DNA of 64,000 bases from Amphibalanus amphitrite (Eukaryota; Arthropoda; Thecostraca; Balanomorpha; Balanidae): the NCBI RefSeq assembly GCF_019059575.1, contig NW_024881583.1, positions 990,501-1,054,500 on the forward strand. Direction: 5' to 3'. This document shows, piece by piece, positions 47,601-57,410 of the stretch (position 1 is the stretch's first letter; every line of letters begins with the position of its first letter). The notes beneath the pieces are model-generated. The model was given only the letters and a program-made list of their open reading frames with translations, did not search any database and was not told where the DNA came from. The translations under genes and the position numbers were made by a program.

Positions 47601-49044
47601 AGAGCTAAAGACGGACAGATCCCAATCAAGTGCAAATTAAGGTAATTCTAATTGTCAATAATGTCCTCCGAGACAATAAAGTACCTACCTAACGATTTCG
47701 TCATTTTCATGCAGCTGACGACTTCCTGTCGCTCGTTCAAAACGTAGTTAGGTTCGTGAGAGCCAAGCGTAAGGAGAGCCTTCTTTTTCTACTCAAAAGG
47801 ATCAGATCCGTTTCACTTGTAGTTTTATCTTTCCGTTGACATTGCAATGCAAGGTTTTTAATAATTTAGCATGCCTACTTCACGCGGCACGAGCGCCGCA
47901 TGACCAACAGCAATGCGGGCGAAGAGCACACATTGCTTATTGGAATGGACTTACCTACCTGAGGTCAGTGGAAGCTGTTTTGCCAAGGTTCAGCATAATG
48001 AAAATAAGTTGTTTCACACGCGTGTGAAAAGTGTTGCCATCGCTGAGACAGTTGCAAACACAAAGATTCCCACGTGTATCGGTGACGAATAACATCTCGT
48101 TTCATGTTTCTGGTGCAAATTCTAGCGAGTGTTGCGAGTGTTCCTTTTTCTAGTCGGCTACCATCGAATAATGTCGACAACATCAACATAACATCGTCAG
48201 ATAGTTATCTATGCCATGCTAGAAACGTTGTTTCTTAGAGAGAACAGGCATATTTGAATGCAAAATGCATTGTTTACGCCCGTGAGATGTTACAGCAAGG
48301 TGGTCCAGGAACTCAGCCACCTGGCTGAACCGGTGTAGTATGTAGTGCTGGCTTGAGCTGCACCAGGGCTTCTCGCCAAAGGAATCAAATTATTTATTAG
48401 GGTCAAAGAATTGTGACTATCTTTGTCGCAACCAATTGACCAATCGACCTAATAATGACAGCTGTTTAGCGTGGCGTAGCGATGCTTTTGAGTTTTGATA
48501 CTCAAATAGTCAGTACTAAGCAACATAAGTCAAAATTTTTGCTTGCTAGGTTCACACAACTTTTTTCAAGCATAAGTCATAATTTTTGCTTGCTAGGCTC
48601 ACACTTAATTTTTTCTTTCAAGCAGCAGTATAATTGAAGCACCTACCGTATGTTATGCGCTGCCGGACATACGGGTAGCTGCGATATCTGGCGCCCCACC
48701 CCGGTGGAAGTCCCCCTCAGCCCTGCCTGCCGGTGTCCCCTTCCGGAGGAAGTCCCTCCTCAGCCTGGATCGGCGGTGTGTTCGTCCCGTGCACCCACCC
48801 CGGAGGAAGTCCCTCCTCAGCCCGAGCCAGGCGGCGCGGTCGGCAGCTGCGGTACTCACCCCACTGAGAGGTTGCTGAGCTGCGGCACCCAACACCAGTG
48901 GTCCGGTGTGGCCACGATGAACACCTGCTGGAAGGCGATGAACGCCGCCGGGATGGTGGCTGGGATGCACAGCAGCAGGTACATGCCCAGCTGGTAGCGG
49001 CCCATCTGGCCAATCTCCAGCAGCACATTGTCGAAGTCAATCAT
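28508..49044 (-). CDS. SLC22-family organic cation/carcinine transporter-like, complete, 9 exons
   Basis: Exons in transcript order: 49044-48860, 38704-38503, 32378-32275, 31821-31667, 31293-31134, 30739-30604, 30400-30076, 29544-29363, 28675-28508. All introns are GT-AG, phases chain, and the 1617-nt frame ends TAA, giving 538 residues, usual for SLC22. Features: an [18 protein letters not shown] start, TM1, and a large extracellular loop with Cys and N-glycosylation sites (NLS, NYT, NVS). The MFS motif GWMADKWGRR spans 159-168 and the SLC22 signature [12 protein letters not shown] spans 275-286. A central cytoplasmic loop, six more hydrophobic helices, and a FLPETL ending with a Glu-rich tail follow. 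The protein probably carries organic cations, zwitterions or carcinine-like solutes at the plasma membrane; the substrate is not deducible. Exons 3-9 are compact, whereas introns 1 and 2 (10155 and 6124 bp) are inflated by transposons. Confidence 0.9.
32622..34608. mobile_element. Mariner-like element split by a TTAA element
   Basis: Left end CAGGGTGATTTTTTTTAC and right end AAAAAAAATCACCCTG are inverses that extend to GTTAAAAAGTAA. The left flank is TA; the right is CA, probably a mutated TA. The interior shows no readable transposase. The TTAA element at 33149-34340 is inserted within it. Lies in SLC22 intron 2. Confidence 0.65.
33149..34340. mobile_element. TTAA-flanked piggyBac-like element, copy 2
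   Basis: Bounded by TTAA at 33149-33152 and 34337-34340. By eye it is nearly identical along its length to 24980-26166, in the same orientation, with scattered substitutions and different G/C-run lengths. AGGTCA-rich and non-coding. It lies antisense-neutral in SLC22 intron 2. Confidence 0.78.
34614..34654. repeat. 17-bp perfect hairpin
   Basis: TTTTATATTGTCAATAT and its inverse are separated by GTACATC, directly beyond the mariner-like right end. Confidence 0.75.
35493..37095. mobile_element. TA-flanked MITE with perfect 30-bp inverted ends
   Basis: Ends beginning CCGGGTGATCATTTTTGA are exact inverses over 30 bp and are flanked by TA on both sides, fitting Tc1/mariner. It is interrupted by the TTAA element at 35529-36128, only 6 bp inside its left repeat. 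No transposase is readable. Confidence 0.8.
35529..36128. mobile_element. Short TTAA-flanked element with paired CRE palindromes
   Basis: TTAA at both ends, with CCCACGAGCCGCTGG on the left and an inverse-like GCGGCCGCCGGG on the right. The interior carries TGACGTCACAGTGACGTCA near 35692 and the reverse arrangement near 35922, so each half holds two CRE (TGACGTCA-type) sites. Non-coding, 600 bp. Confidence 0.7.
37459..38338. mobile_element. TTAA-flanked element, AGGTCA-rich, adjacent to SLC22 exon 2
   Basis: TTAA at 37459-37462 and 38335-38338, with CCCTCGCCGGCAC and the inverse GTGCCGGCGAGGG as ends. The interior contains GGTCAGGTCAGGTCAGG runs (about 37785-37810) and AGGTCA half-sites in both directions. 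Its right end lies 165 bp from exon 2. Confidence 0.75.
38503..38704 (-). CDS. SLC22 exon 2: extracellular loop
   Basis: Encodes residues 63-129, the glycosylated loop between TM1 and TM2 ([27 protein letters not shown]). It is isolated: more than 6 kb from exon 3 and 10 kb from exon 1. It sits between two related transposon copies in inverted orientation. Confidence 0.85.
38722..39050. repeat. Imperfect GGTCAGGTCAGACGGC tandem repeat
   Basis: Directly beyond the exon 2 acceptor (within intron 1) is a decaying array of about 20 bp units built on GGTCAGGTCAGACGG. AGGTCA direct repeats resemble nuclear-receptor half-sites, but this may be coincidental low complexity. Confidence 0.7.
39095..39845. 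mobile_element. Inverted degenerate copy of the 37459-38338 element
   Basis: Read in reverse, this matches the neighbouring element in order: the TTCGC(A/G)AATAACTCGCG end, the CATGTTTGG/CGAAATCGC block, the GTAACATGTTACGAAG palindrome, and the GACCTGACCT block. The TTAA at one end has become TTGA and the other end is eroded, so it is an old copy. Confidence 0.6.
40444..41349. mobile_element. TTAA-type element with CCCGCGAGTTGCTGGGG ends
   Basis: Left GCCCGCGAGTTGCTGGGG and right CCCCAGCAACTGCCGGG are imperfect inverses; the right flank is TTAA, the left has mutated to TTAG. Inner copies of GCGTTAAACGCC/GGCGTTTAACGCC follow. Non-coding with dispersed TGACCT motifs. Confidence 0.65.
41581..41688. 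repeat. (AAAT)n microsatellite
   Basis: About 108 bp of AATA/TAAA repeats with few interruptions in SLC22 intron 1. Confidence 0.9.
41944..44003. mobile_element. TTAA-flanked element carrying a nested TA element
   Basis: TTAA at both ends with CCCGCGCCCCGCCGGGGG and the inverse-like TAGCGGGGCGCGGG. Inner inverted copies of GGCAGAATCTGCCCCCC lie near both ends. The interior has TGACCT motifs and TGACGTCA sites. It is interrupted by the TA-flanked element at 42246-43155. Confidence 0.75.
42246..43155. mobile_element. TA-flanked MITE, 'GGGGCAAG' family, copy 2
   Basis: Same ends and almost colinear with 12651-13619; TA at both borders. Compared with copy 1 it lacks about 60 bp near 42985, including one GGGGCAAAATGCCCC palindrome. 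Inserted within a TTAA element. Confidence 0.75.
44733..44783. repeat. Near-perfect 18-bp hairpin
   Basis: CGTCTTACTTAGTCAACG pairs with CGTTGACTAAATAAGACG with one mismatch across a short loop. Confidence 0.65.
44858..44973. mobile_element. Solo left end resembling the nested hAT
   Basis: CAGTGGCGTATCTAGG resembles the left end of the hAT at 22833 and is followed by AAAGGGCCCTTTTG-rich sequence. No matching right end or duplication was found. Confidence 0.4.
44974..46370. mobile_element. TTAA-family element, chimeric or degraded
   Basis: Begins CTAACCCGCGCCCCG (TTAA mutated). Interior has two TGACGTCA-type sites (about 45148-45165). From about 45735 to 45900 it is the inverse of the left part of the element at 54631. 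It is interrupted by a hAT MITE at 45907. Right boundary uncertain. Confidence 0.45.
45907..46328. mobile_element. hAT MITE made largely of GGAGCC repeats
   Basis: Ends CACGGGGTGCGGAGCCG and the inverse CGGCTCCGCATCCCTG are flanked by an identical 8-bp duplication GTTAGAAG (45899-45906, 46329-46336). Several (GGAGCC)n arrays lie near both ends, running the same way on the + strand. 422 bp, no coding capacity. Confidence 0.78.
46378..46403. repeat. Poly-T tract
   Basis: Uninterrupted run of 26 T. Confidence 0.9.
46480..46960. repeat. Degenerate minisatellite, AGGGCCCT motif
   Basis: Spaced repeats of CTCAAAGGGCCCTCTG-like units, matching the array in the hAT at 23395-24650. Confidence 0.6.
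46990..48640. other. SLC22 intron 1, non-repetitive part
   Basis: AT-rich, without exon-like blocks. Two loosely tandem ~60 bp units (TTTTTGCTTGCTAGGYTCACAC) lie at 48535-48630. Confidence 0.45.
48698..48825. repeat. Minisatellite beside SLC22 exon 1 donor
   Basis: Three imperfect copies of CGGAGGAAGTCCCTCCTCAG at roughly 35-60 bp spacing, ending about 35 bp from the exon 1 splice donor. Confidence 0.7.
48860..49044 (-). CDS. SLC22 exon 1: start codon, TM1
   Basis: ATG at 49044-49042 opens the family-typical N-terminus ([15 protein letters not shown]), followed by TM1 ([16 protein letters not shown]) and the start of the extracellular loop (DHWCWVP). The donor is GTGAGTACC. No in-frame upstream ATG is needed, since the family normally starts here. 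Confidence 0.88.
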
Positions 49045-49239
49045 GACGGCGGTTCAATGTGCTGCCGATGGCTGCACGCTTCCTATCTCACCAGACTACT
49101 CACACTCTCACCTCAGACTCCGCCTGAGCACAACACTGCACTCACTGCCACCGAGTTTTAACCGCATCAGGTCGCCGCTATCAAACTATCCTGCGATGAT
49201 TGTCAAACATCCACTCGTTCGAAGGCACTGACTGACGAT

Positions 49240-50245
49240 GTTCTTAGTTGATTCGCTCGATTTCTCTCTCGCGCTGGCGCTCTCAAAAGGCTCGACGGCC
49301 ACCAGCACCACGGTCTGATATCGCCTCGCTGGCGGACGCTCCCCCAAATCACACACAAACCCTTAGTCAAAGCTTCCTCTTCGTCTTCATCGTCGGCACT
49401 GCACGTATCCCATATCCGCCGCCGCGGGAACATTCAGTCACCGTGTCGCACACACACTCGCGGAGGAGGGCGCCGGTGCGTCTCCGGCGCCGGCGGAGCT
49501 GGCACTGTCGCAGCGCGCCGGCGGCCAGTGTCGCGCGCCGTCTGCGCTCGCTCTCAGCACACGAATGGTGGCTGTCCTCTGAGCGAGAGCCGCCCGCGGT
49601 GCTGACGGCACGGCCGGCCGGCCGCTGGGGCGCCTCAGAGCGGCGCCGCGCGCTGGCCCCGCGCCGGCCTCAGTTGTGCCGTGTCAGGGCGCCGCCGCCG
49701 TGTCCCCGTCCGTGTCGTCGCCACACGCTCGCCTCTGTCTCACCCCAGAGCGGCCTCGCCTCGCACCGTGTCGCCCACCTGTCCGCACGAGACTTCGGAG
49801 AGACCGAACACACGCCGACCACCGCACTATTACACGTGTAGGCTTGACGCGACGCCGTTCATGTCATAAATCATTGGAACAAATCACCATGAACCGGACA
49901 CGACGCGAGCAGAACCACTGATGAACGCTCATAAAAACTCCTCCCTGGGCGATGGTGGGGCGCTTCCTGCTCGTTCCGCCCTCTCGGCGCCCGGGGAGCG
50001 TGTCCAGGCGGAGGATTCTTGTGCGGACCGAGCTGGCAGGACCCCGCGCGAGCGACTCTGACTGGAGAGGAGGCTGGCGATGGGGCGGGCTGTGCGTACG
50101 GCCCCAGCGCGGCCGTCACCCGGCTAATGCTCTCAATAAAGCCGCCAATCACGGCTGCCGTCGGCACCGGCAGCCGAGGGCGGCGGTGCCTGGTCCTGTC
50201 AACAAGCCAGAAATGCGGGTACTCAGTCATACACGACGGTGACAG
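49240..50245 (-). promoter_or_regulatory. CpG-rich region upstream of SLC22 start
   Basis: About 1 kb very rich in CpG and GGCGCC/GCCGCCG strings, starting 200 bp upstream of the SLC22 ATG. No open frame here has splice or domain support. The position suggests promoter plus 5'UTR. A TATA-like TTTTTATGAG on the minus strand lies near 49930 but is weak. Confidence 0.45.
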
Positions 50246-50290
50246 TCGAACAAAAGATACCCACGCCCGCGGCTTGTGTGTGGTTTGAGG

Positions 50291-51895
50291 TGAATTGTGA
50301 TTCAATGTTAATTTGATATGAATTGTCCTCCCGTCAGTGAGTGATTAAGCCCGTGTAACCGCTTTGTTTAATATCAGAGTCTGCATTCCTGATTTTATTA
50401 ATTATTAATTTGCTGAAGTGCTTCATTTCGTGCTGCTTAATTTCGACGACAGGCTACGTGCGGCCAGCGGAGAGTCAAAAAGCTAAAACTCGAACACCTG
50501 ACAACTTCCTTCGCAAGCTTTTATTATGATGTATGCAACCAATATTTCAAAGTCTCGATTTCAACGAAGGACTGAAATCGTTCTGACAAAATCGTTGCAA
50601 AATTCATCGCAGCTGTGCTTCCTTTCCTTATCCTACTGCGATTAAAAGCAGCTTCCTGAGAAATCGAAGCGATGAAGTCGTTAAGCCTCGACCTCGGCCG
50701 CCGACAGCGAGGCGTTTTATCCAGATTTTCAGGCCGCGGTAATTACTGATCTCCACCTGCCCTCGCCCGTCCCTGAATGGCGTCGCGTCGGCCGGTCACA
50801 ACAGGCCTCTGCAGACCAAGGTTATCATTAGTCTCACGAAGGCGGAGGTGGCTCCGGCCTGTCGCTTAGTGGCGTCACAGCATGCCGTGGGCGAGCGACG
50901 CACGTACGGTGTCTAGACGCGACGCGACGCGACACAAGAGTACCTAACAACAACAGGCGTGTGCGATCGTGTGTGATATCGCGTTGGGAAGCAGCCAACT
51001 ACGGTGAATGTTTTAGGACTACGTTTTAGATCGCAGTAATGAACTTTCGTTAAACATGACATTAATGAAATGGGATTTTCAGAGCTCGTTGGTAGGTACT
51101 CCATTTTTCCAAAATCATCATGAAGTTTTCATCTGCTTCCCGTGCTATGCAGTATTAACGAGGCTACATACTCCTTTACCTCGTATCCGAAGCTTGGGTA
51201 GATATGGTCTCGATTTCGTCAAATCAACATTTTTCGTTAAGCCCTAACGAATATACGACGGGAAAAGTCTCATCCCGCGCCACCATCCGCAGGCGTCCTT
51301 TACATCGCTTTGAGACGGCGGACGAAATGCTGTGATCTGGGAGGGACGGTCGCTAAAACAGTGTGTCTGCACAGAGAAGGGTTGCCGGCCGTCGAGAGCC
51401 GGCCTCCTACTTGACGATTCTCCACCCGTCGCTCGGCGCTGATGTAGTGTGCACGTGCCCGCAATGTGGCATGGCCAACGACAGGTTGTAAGACAATTCA
51501 GACATTAATAATGATTAGATTACGATTTACCGATGTTATATCTGACTTACGTCCAGCTGTCACGACACGATGGGAACAAAAGAATTACGATATGCAATGA
51601 ATGCAATCAGCAGTATGCCCGTCACGATAACTCAATAAATTATATCGTTGGATAAAAATAGACTGAGAAAGACCTCACACAGTCGAGAAAACAGGCAGGG
51701 TCATAAAATTAACTGCTTCAGGAAGTCATCAATCACTTAACTCATTCACTAAACAGCATCTGAAGAATAAGGGATAACAATGATTAGTCCGCAAATATTT
51801 CGGCTCCTTTCGTGACTATATTTTTTCAGATCGATAGAGTTCAGGAATACAGGTAGGCAGGGGTCAGCTGGTCGTCATAATTTGTCATAAGCACC
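50291..51895. other. Intergenic, no gene seen
   Basis: Mixed composition with no inverted-end element or coding block recognised. Confidence 0.4.
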
Positions 51896-51897
51896 TA

Positions 51898-53248
51898 CAG
51901 GGTGTCCCATAAGTTCGTTCTCACCTAAATTTTACGTTTTTAGGCTCTCTTGCTTAAAGGCACGCTGAAATTGGTTCGTTACTGGGCTTACGTGGTTGCC
52001 ATGGCTGGTAGAAATATGTTCCACAGTAACTAATTTCTGTTGACAAAATAGTTTTTGCTAGAAAGCCCGTTTCCTACACAGACGGCTAACGCCGCAACAT
52101 AGAGGTCTCCAATACGGGTACGTCTCGGTATTTAGTCAGCACGTGACCATTCGCGACGATTGAGGGTGATTGAGGCCTACCAGTCTGTAGACAATGTCCA
52201 TCGCTAACTGGACGCACAGTCAGAAAGTGACACCGATGATTTGTCGGGAGTCAATCATTGCAAGTTTATCCTCTTTTTTGTCAGCTCTCAGGAGTGAGCC
52301 ATGTGGCCAAAACTGTGTGGCGCCAAAGTGGCCATCAAAAAGGTCAAAGGGTTAGAAAGTTGGTAAGCAGACTTTTTAGGATGGATTACCAGCTGTCTAA
52401 GAGTGTTCTTTCGGGGTACATAACTCAAGGTGACTTAAGCTTTGCCTACCGGAGGGCTCAAAACAGTCAAAAACGTCTTAAAATGGCCAAACATGAGTTT
52501 CGTTATGCCTGAGGCTAAAAAAACTAAAGGGCTGAGGACATCAACCAGGTCATCTGGACTAATTAGTCCACGTTCGAGATGAAACACCCGTCCAAACCCG
52601 AAAACAACCCCATACGGGCGAAGGAGGAGGCCTCCGTTTCGTCCCGTTATGTTCCTATGCGAAAGGCCAAGGTCACGGTATTGTGGGGTTATAGGCGTCC
52701 AGACGCTGACCAGGTTGCGATTGGTGTCCCAGAAACAGCTTTGGGAAGCATAATGCTTTTCTAAGAACATCTGGGAGGAGTTTCAACCCTCAAGCTGAAC
52801 TCGAACCGCGAGTATGAACACATTTATAGAGGAGAAAATGGCATCCGAGAGGTCGTAGGCCCATCTTCAGGCAAGACAGTGCATCAGTGCACAGGTCAAG
52901 CAAAGCTTAAAAGCGGTGCAAGGAGACTGTGACAGGCGTTTGTGGCAAGACCACATGCCAGGCACCTCATCGGATCAGAATTTCATAAAATTTTGTTGGT
53001 TATGCTGAAAATTAGGCTCGTCGAAGCGTAGCGCTGTTCCAGCCTCGAGGAGCTCACGACGCATGTCAAGTCAGTCTGGATTAACTTTAAGCCTGCTATG
53101 CAGCCAAACATGCCGGTTGGCATGCCGCAGCATGTGTTCATGTGTTTGCCTATGGGGAGCACATTGAGGGGTCACAAATATATCAAGACGCAATGTACTC
53201 TGTTTCACATGCAAATATAATGTGAGAACGAACTTATGAGACACCCTG
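51898..53248 (+). pseudogene. Mariner-like transposon with decayed transposase
   Basis: Ends CAGGGTGTCCCATAAGTTCG and the inverse (one mismatch) are flanked by TA (51896-51897, 53249-53250). The 1351 bp length fits an autonomous mariner. Transposase pieces are readable on the + strand in more than one frame: SRLFRMDYQLS and FAYRRAQNSQKRLKMAK (52370-52510), KVTVLWGYRR (about 52668-52700), and a C-terminal SSLEELTTHVKSVWINF...GMPQHVFMC block (about 53040-53140). Internal stops and frameshifts break it. The aspartate motifs could not be confidently placed. Confidence 0.75.
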
Positions 53249-53542
53249 TACTTTGCCTCTCGGGGCTGGTGTGGGGTGCCAGTTCAGCCCGGCGGCGTGG
53301 GGTGCCGGTCCAGCGGCCCATGCCGCCCCCGCCCAGCGACAGAGACCGAGCGGAAAGCGATGACGCGCCCTTCCGCCGGCCCAATGGCCATGACGGGGCA
53401 CCCTCGCGGCTCGCTCCCACCCCCGCTGCGGCTGAGGGCGGACACGGAGACAGCATGCGCTACCCTGACCAGCACCAGCAGCAGGGTATTGACCCTCACA
53501 CAACACTGTCCCATCTAAGTCCGAGGTGTTGGCGATGTTCAC

Positions 53543-53544
<2 letters not shown>

Positions 53545-53629
<85 letters not shown>
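53545..53629. repeat. (GA)n microsatellite
   Basis: About 85 bp of uninterrupted GA; open frames across it are artefacts (Arg-Glu repeats). Confidence 0.95.
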
Positions 53630-53630
<1 letters not shown>

Positions 53631-54307
53631 TGGAAGCCTCTTCCTCACGGCCTACCGCTTTGAGTGACTTGTCAAGACGTTAACGTGCAGGTGAGTGTAG
53701 TAAAAGTTAATTACCATTGAATGACGCTAATTAGTCCTAATGGGCATAATGGGCATTCGGCACTCTTGCGACCCACGTCTACGACAAAACCGATGGTCAG
53801 CGCTCAAACCAGCTAGCAAAGCTTTACGGAAGCCAGCAAACCTGTGAATATTGCGATCATGAGGAGAATTAATGAAGCGGAGATGCTAATAGCCCGCTGC
53901 TTGTCTTAGATGTTGGCTAACGGTATAATAGTTTCGTAGAAACAATTACCCAAAAACGTCCAGACAGAGATACAACGATAATCGACCACATTCCTACTTT
54001 CTCCAAACGACTACGCAGTCTTATAGCTATCGTTTGATCTCAGATTATGTCCCCGTAGGGACCGGAGAGCACCTTACACCACGTGCGTACTCGGGTCGGA
54101 TCGGCCGGGGCCGTCACGTGCTCTGGCTGTCAACTACTGTCCCGTTCCTCATATTTGGTCACCCCAGAGGATCAGTAGTAAATTGACTGTCCGAACGAGA
54201 AGGTAGGTAGGTGAGCAGACTGGCACACGGGTTCTCCAATACTCTTCCTACACTGAGTGAGCAGAAGCTGTCACAGTGGCTGTTTGGAAAGGATAGGATG
54301 GGAGGGA

Positions 54308-54310
<3 letters not shown>

Positions 54311-54352
<42 letters not shown>

Positions 54353-54378
54353 GGGAGGGAGGGAGGGAGGGAGGGAGA
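54311..54378. repeat. (GA)n, G-run and (GGGA)n compound repeat
   Basis: GA repeats, then about a dozen G, then GGGA units. Confidence 0.9.
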
Positions 54379-55581
54379 GCGCGTTCTTTATTGGTGGCCC
54401 TTCACACAATCCTCGAGGCTCGAATATCAGTATCAGAGCTCCACTTATCCTCAAAGTAAACGCACCGCTCTTACGCAATGCACAGAGCTGGCAAGTGGAC
54501 CAGATTGGTCAATGTCAGGCGACACTGAATGGTAGTGACACTGAGCCCATTCGACCGATCGTTCGGCTGACACGGCGTCCTGCGCCAGAATACGCCCGAA
54601 GGCGGCAGCCGGGCGAACAAGAGCGATCTCTTAACCCGCGCCCGGCTGGGGGTCCTGGATTTCCACGCCCTGCTGGGGGGGGGGGGGTGTTTGAACACCC
54701 CCTCCCCCCTGCTAACTCGGCTCCTGGGCCACGTAGCGATACGCGAAAGGCGGCGTTCGAAAGAGCGCAAAAAATAATGACGAAATCACTTCGGTCACTT
54801 TTTTGGTCAGGTCAAAGGTCAGGTCACCAGAGGTCATTGAAGGCAAAATTTCGCCGATTTTCAGGTCGAATGTCGACAATTTCCAGGAAGCCAACGCATA
54901 ACTCGGGAACCAATAGAGCTAAAGCGCCGCGGAAAAGCGCATTCGATAGCCCTATTAACGCCCTTTCAGAGTAATTTTCTCAGATTTGACCTAACGTCAA
55001 CGGTTTTCCCTGCAGGGGGCAAAAACTGCAAAAATAACCGATTTTTTTTCGGAAACAGTTTTTTTCTGCAATAATTTTTGACTCAAGCCTTGTACGAGCT
55101 TACTTTTACCGGCATCGTGTTCCTCTCGTCAAGACGCATCGAATCAACTATAACTTGACCTTGAAAGAACAACTTGAAAATTTGACCTCAGGTCAAGGTC
55201 ATGACCTGATCGGAAAAGGTCATGTTGCATATCAGTCGATCCGTATCGTCGAGCTGAACACACATAAGGCGTTTTCACCGCTCTAGCATGCCTCTATCAA
55301 AAGTTATTTGCGAAAAACTGTTAGACACCATTCGTGACCTGAGATGACCTCAGGGGCATAAATAGGGGGGGGGGCATTCCACGATAGATCGTACCACTTT
55401 TTTTCCAACTTGACACCCTCATCTCTCGGATTTTAACGATAATTGGTCTAAAGGGTAATCAGGGGCTCTGAATCCTCCTGTGACAATTTCAGGCTAATCA
55501 GATGAGTAGTTTTTGAGTTATAATGTATAACATGTTTTGGATCTTGCGTTGCAGCGCCAAGTTTGGCGGGCTGTAACTCTA

Positions 55582-56590
55582 AAGGCCGCCGTCCACTGTG
55601 ACGGAATTCCGTCCGGAGTCCGTCAGGAATGTCGCCGCACGCTGACCGCATCCGGACCGCAGACGGAAAGCTCACGGACACTTGCTAACACTTTGTGAAG
55701 AGCAATTATCAGTTATTACAAAAGAAAATATAGCAATTTACTAGCACCAGTAAAACGCCTTTTGGGCGACCAACGGAGCGAGCGAGAGGATGGGCCTTGC
55801 ACGTGCGAATTGCGAGGGGGTACCTCCAACTAACTTGTGCACTGCACCCTACTAACCGGTCTTTAGCGATGTGCCAAATTTCAACGCAATCGGCCTAGCC
55901 GTTCTCGAGATCTGGAAGCGGCACACTGCACGTGCGCACGTGCAAGCGGGGTCCAAACTGACTTTTGCACGGCACCCTACTAACTGGTCCCCAACCGTGT
56001 ACCAAATTTGAGTGCAAGCGGCCCAGCCGTTCTCGAGATCTGGGAGCGCCCCTTGCACGTGCGCACGTGCTGTAGCACCCCAACCTTAACACATGCAGAT
56101 GAATTATCTGATGGAGACCTAACTGTGTACCGAGTTTCAATTCAATCGGCCCAACCGTTGTGCTGTTATTGAGGTTGCAATTTTGGGGTTCTTAAAAAAT
56201 GTCCAACTTTACCACGCGCCACGTGCGGTGGTTGGCACGAACGCATGGTGGCCATCACACCACAGAACTTTTACGTCCAAGTGACATTCAGTAAAGAAGA
56301 CCGCTTGTCAATCGGATGTCCCGTTCCTAAGATATTAGCTTTTGAAGAGCGTCCCCACGGCCGGCCGCTCATACTCAGGATTTTCCCTTACTTCAGTATG
56401 AGACTCCGCTCGCTTCGCTCGCTCCGTAATTACTTGCAATATTTTATTTGGTAATAAGTGATAGGAAACATTTATTAGCTCTCCGCATCCGGACCGCATC
56501 CGGACCGCATCCGGACCGGATGCGGCCAGCGTGCGGCGACATTCCGGACGGACTCCGGACGGAATTCCGTCGCAGTGGACGGCGGCCTTA
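55582..56590. mobile_element. Element with ~80-bp inverted ends, AAGGCCGCCGTCCACTG
   Basis: Left AAGGCCGCCGTCCACTG and right CAGTGGACGGCGGCCTT are inverses; similarity continues about 80 bp with only a few mismatches, including GGAATTCCGTC and ATGTCGCCGCACGCTG. A third partial end of the same type (CAGTGGACGGCGGCCTTAA) stands at 56909-56926. Non-coding, transposon class unresolved. Confidence 0.6.
55786..56170. repeat. ~120-140 bp tandem repeat with GCACGTGC palindromes
   Basis: Three diverged units each contain CTTGCACGTGCG, a CACCCTACTAACYGGT-like block, CCAAATTT-AA-TCGGC and GCCGTTCTCGAGATCTGG. The array is followed by GCTCGCTTCGCTCGC, also seen at 18442. Confidence 0.65.
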
Positions 56591-57385
56591 CTTCATCTTG
56601 AAAGAGTTGAAATTATTTCTTAAATTTGCAATTGAAAACTCGAAGACGGAAGACTGCACCTGTCCGCGTCCGTTCCGCCCAAGGCTAGGTTCCGCCTGCG
56701 TTCTCCGCAGAAAAGTTCAGCATGTCGGACTTTGTTATTTCGTTTCCGTAGCAACCGCTTCCGAAACGCTTGCGGAGAGCTGACGGAAAATCAACAGCTG
56801 ATTGCCGTTCGGATGCGGTCCGCACGGAGCGCACACGATTTCCGTACGGACCGGATGCGCCCATAGGGTTCTGTGTTAAATTCCGTACGGACCGCACGCG
56901 TTCCGCGCAGTGGACGGCGGCCTTAAGACGGATAATCCAAATGCCAAATGCTATACAGCATCGAAGTTGCATTGAAACAAAGAATAATATGAATTTTTAA
57001 AATTTTGAAAGATAAACTATTTTTGATATATAACACATCGAATTTCCTTTCATTTGCATTTTTATGCCTTTGGAACAAATTTTTTTTGAATTTTTATTAA
57101 CCAAAAAACATTTTTGGATCATTATTAAGTAGTATGCAAAAAATTAGGAAGGTGTTCTTTCTATAAATGTACTTATTTTGCGTCACGAAGTCTTCGCTTT
57201 TAGCCTTACATTTTAAACCTTCACCTTTTATGAATTCACCTTTTATGAATTTTCACCTTTTATGTATTTTATGAATATGGCGAGTGTCTGCTCTTATGTC
57301 TCGTTTTATTATGTCGTTCCATGAGTGTGCTATCTTGTATTGACGCAAATCCCGAAAAGCCATCATGTGGACGGATTTTAGATGA

Positions 57386-57410
57386 ATACATACATACATA
57401 CATACATACG
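57386..57410. repeat. (ATAC)n microsatellite
   Basis: Six ATAC units. Confidence 0.85.

Larger units (their letters stand above)
53250..54630. other. Intergenic with GA microsatellites
   Basis: A GC-rich patch (53250-53520) and simple repeats; no supported gene. Confidence 0.4.

Noticed and set aside
49248-49841. 198-codon + strand open frame upstream of the transporter
   Set aside because: Arg/Pro/Ser-rich translation typical of a CpG-rich promoter; no domain, and it overlaps the expected 5' region of the minus-strand gene.
53236-53667. 143-codon open frame ending in Arg-Glu repeats
   Set aside because: Generated by the (GA)n microsatellite and a GC-rich patch.
54309-54974. 221-codon open frame
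   Set aside because: Starts in a GA/G-run repeat and runs into a TTAA transposon end; not a gene.
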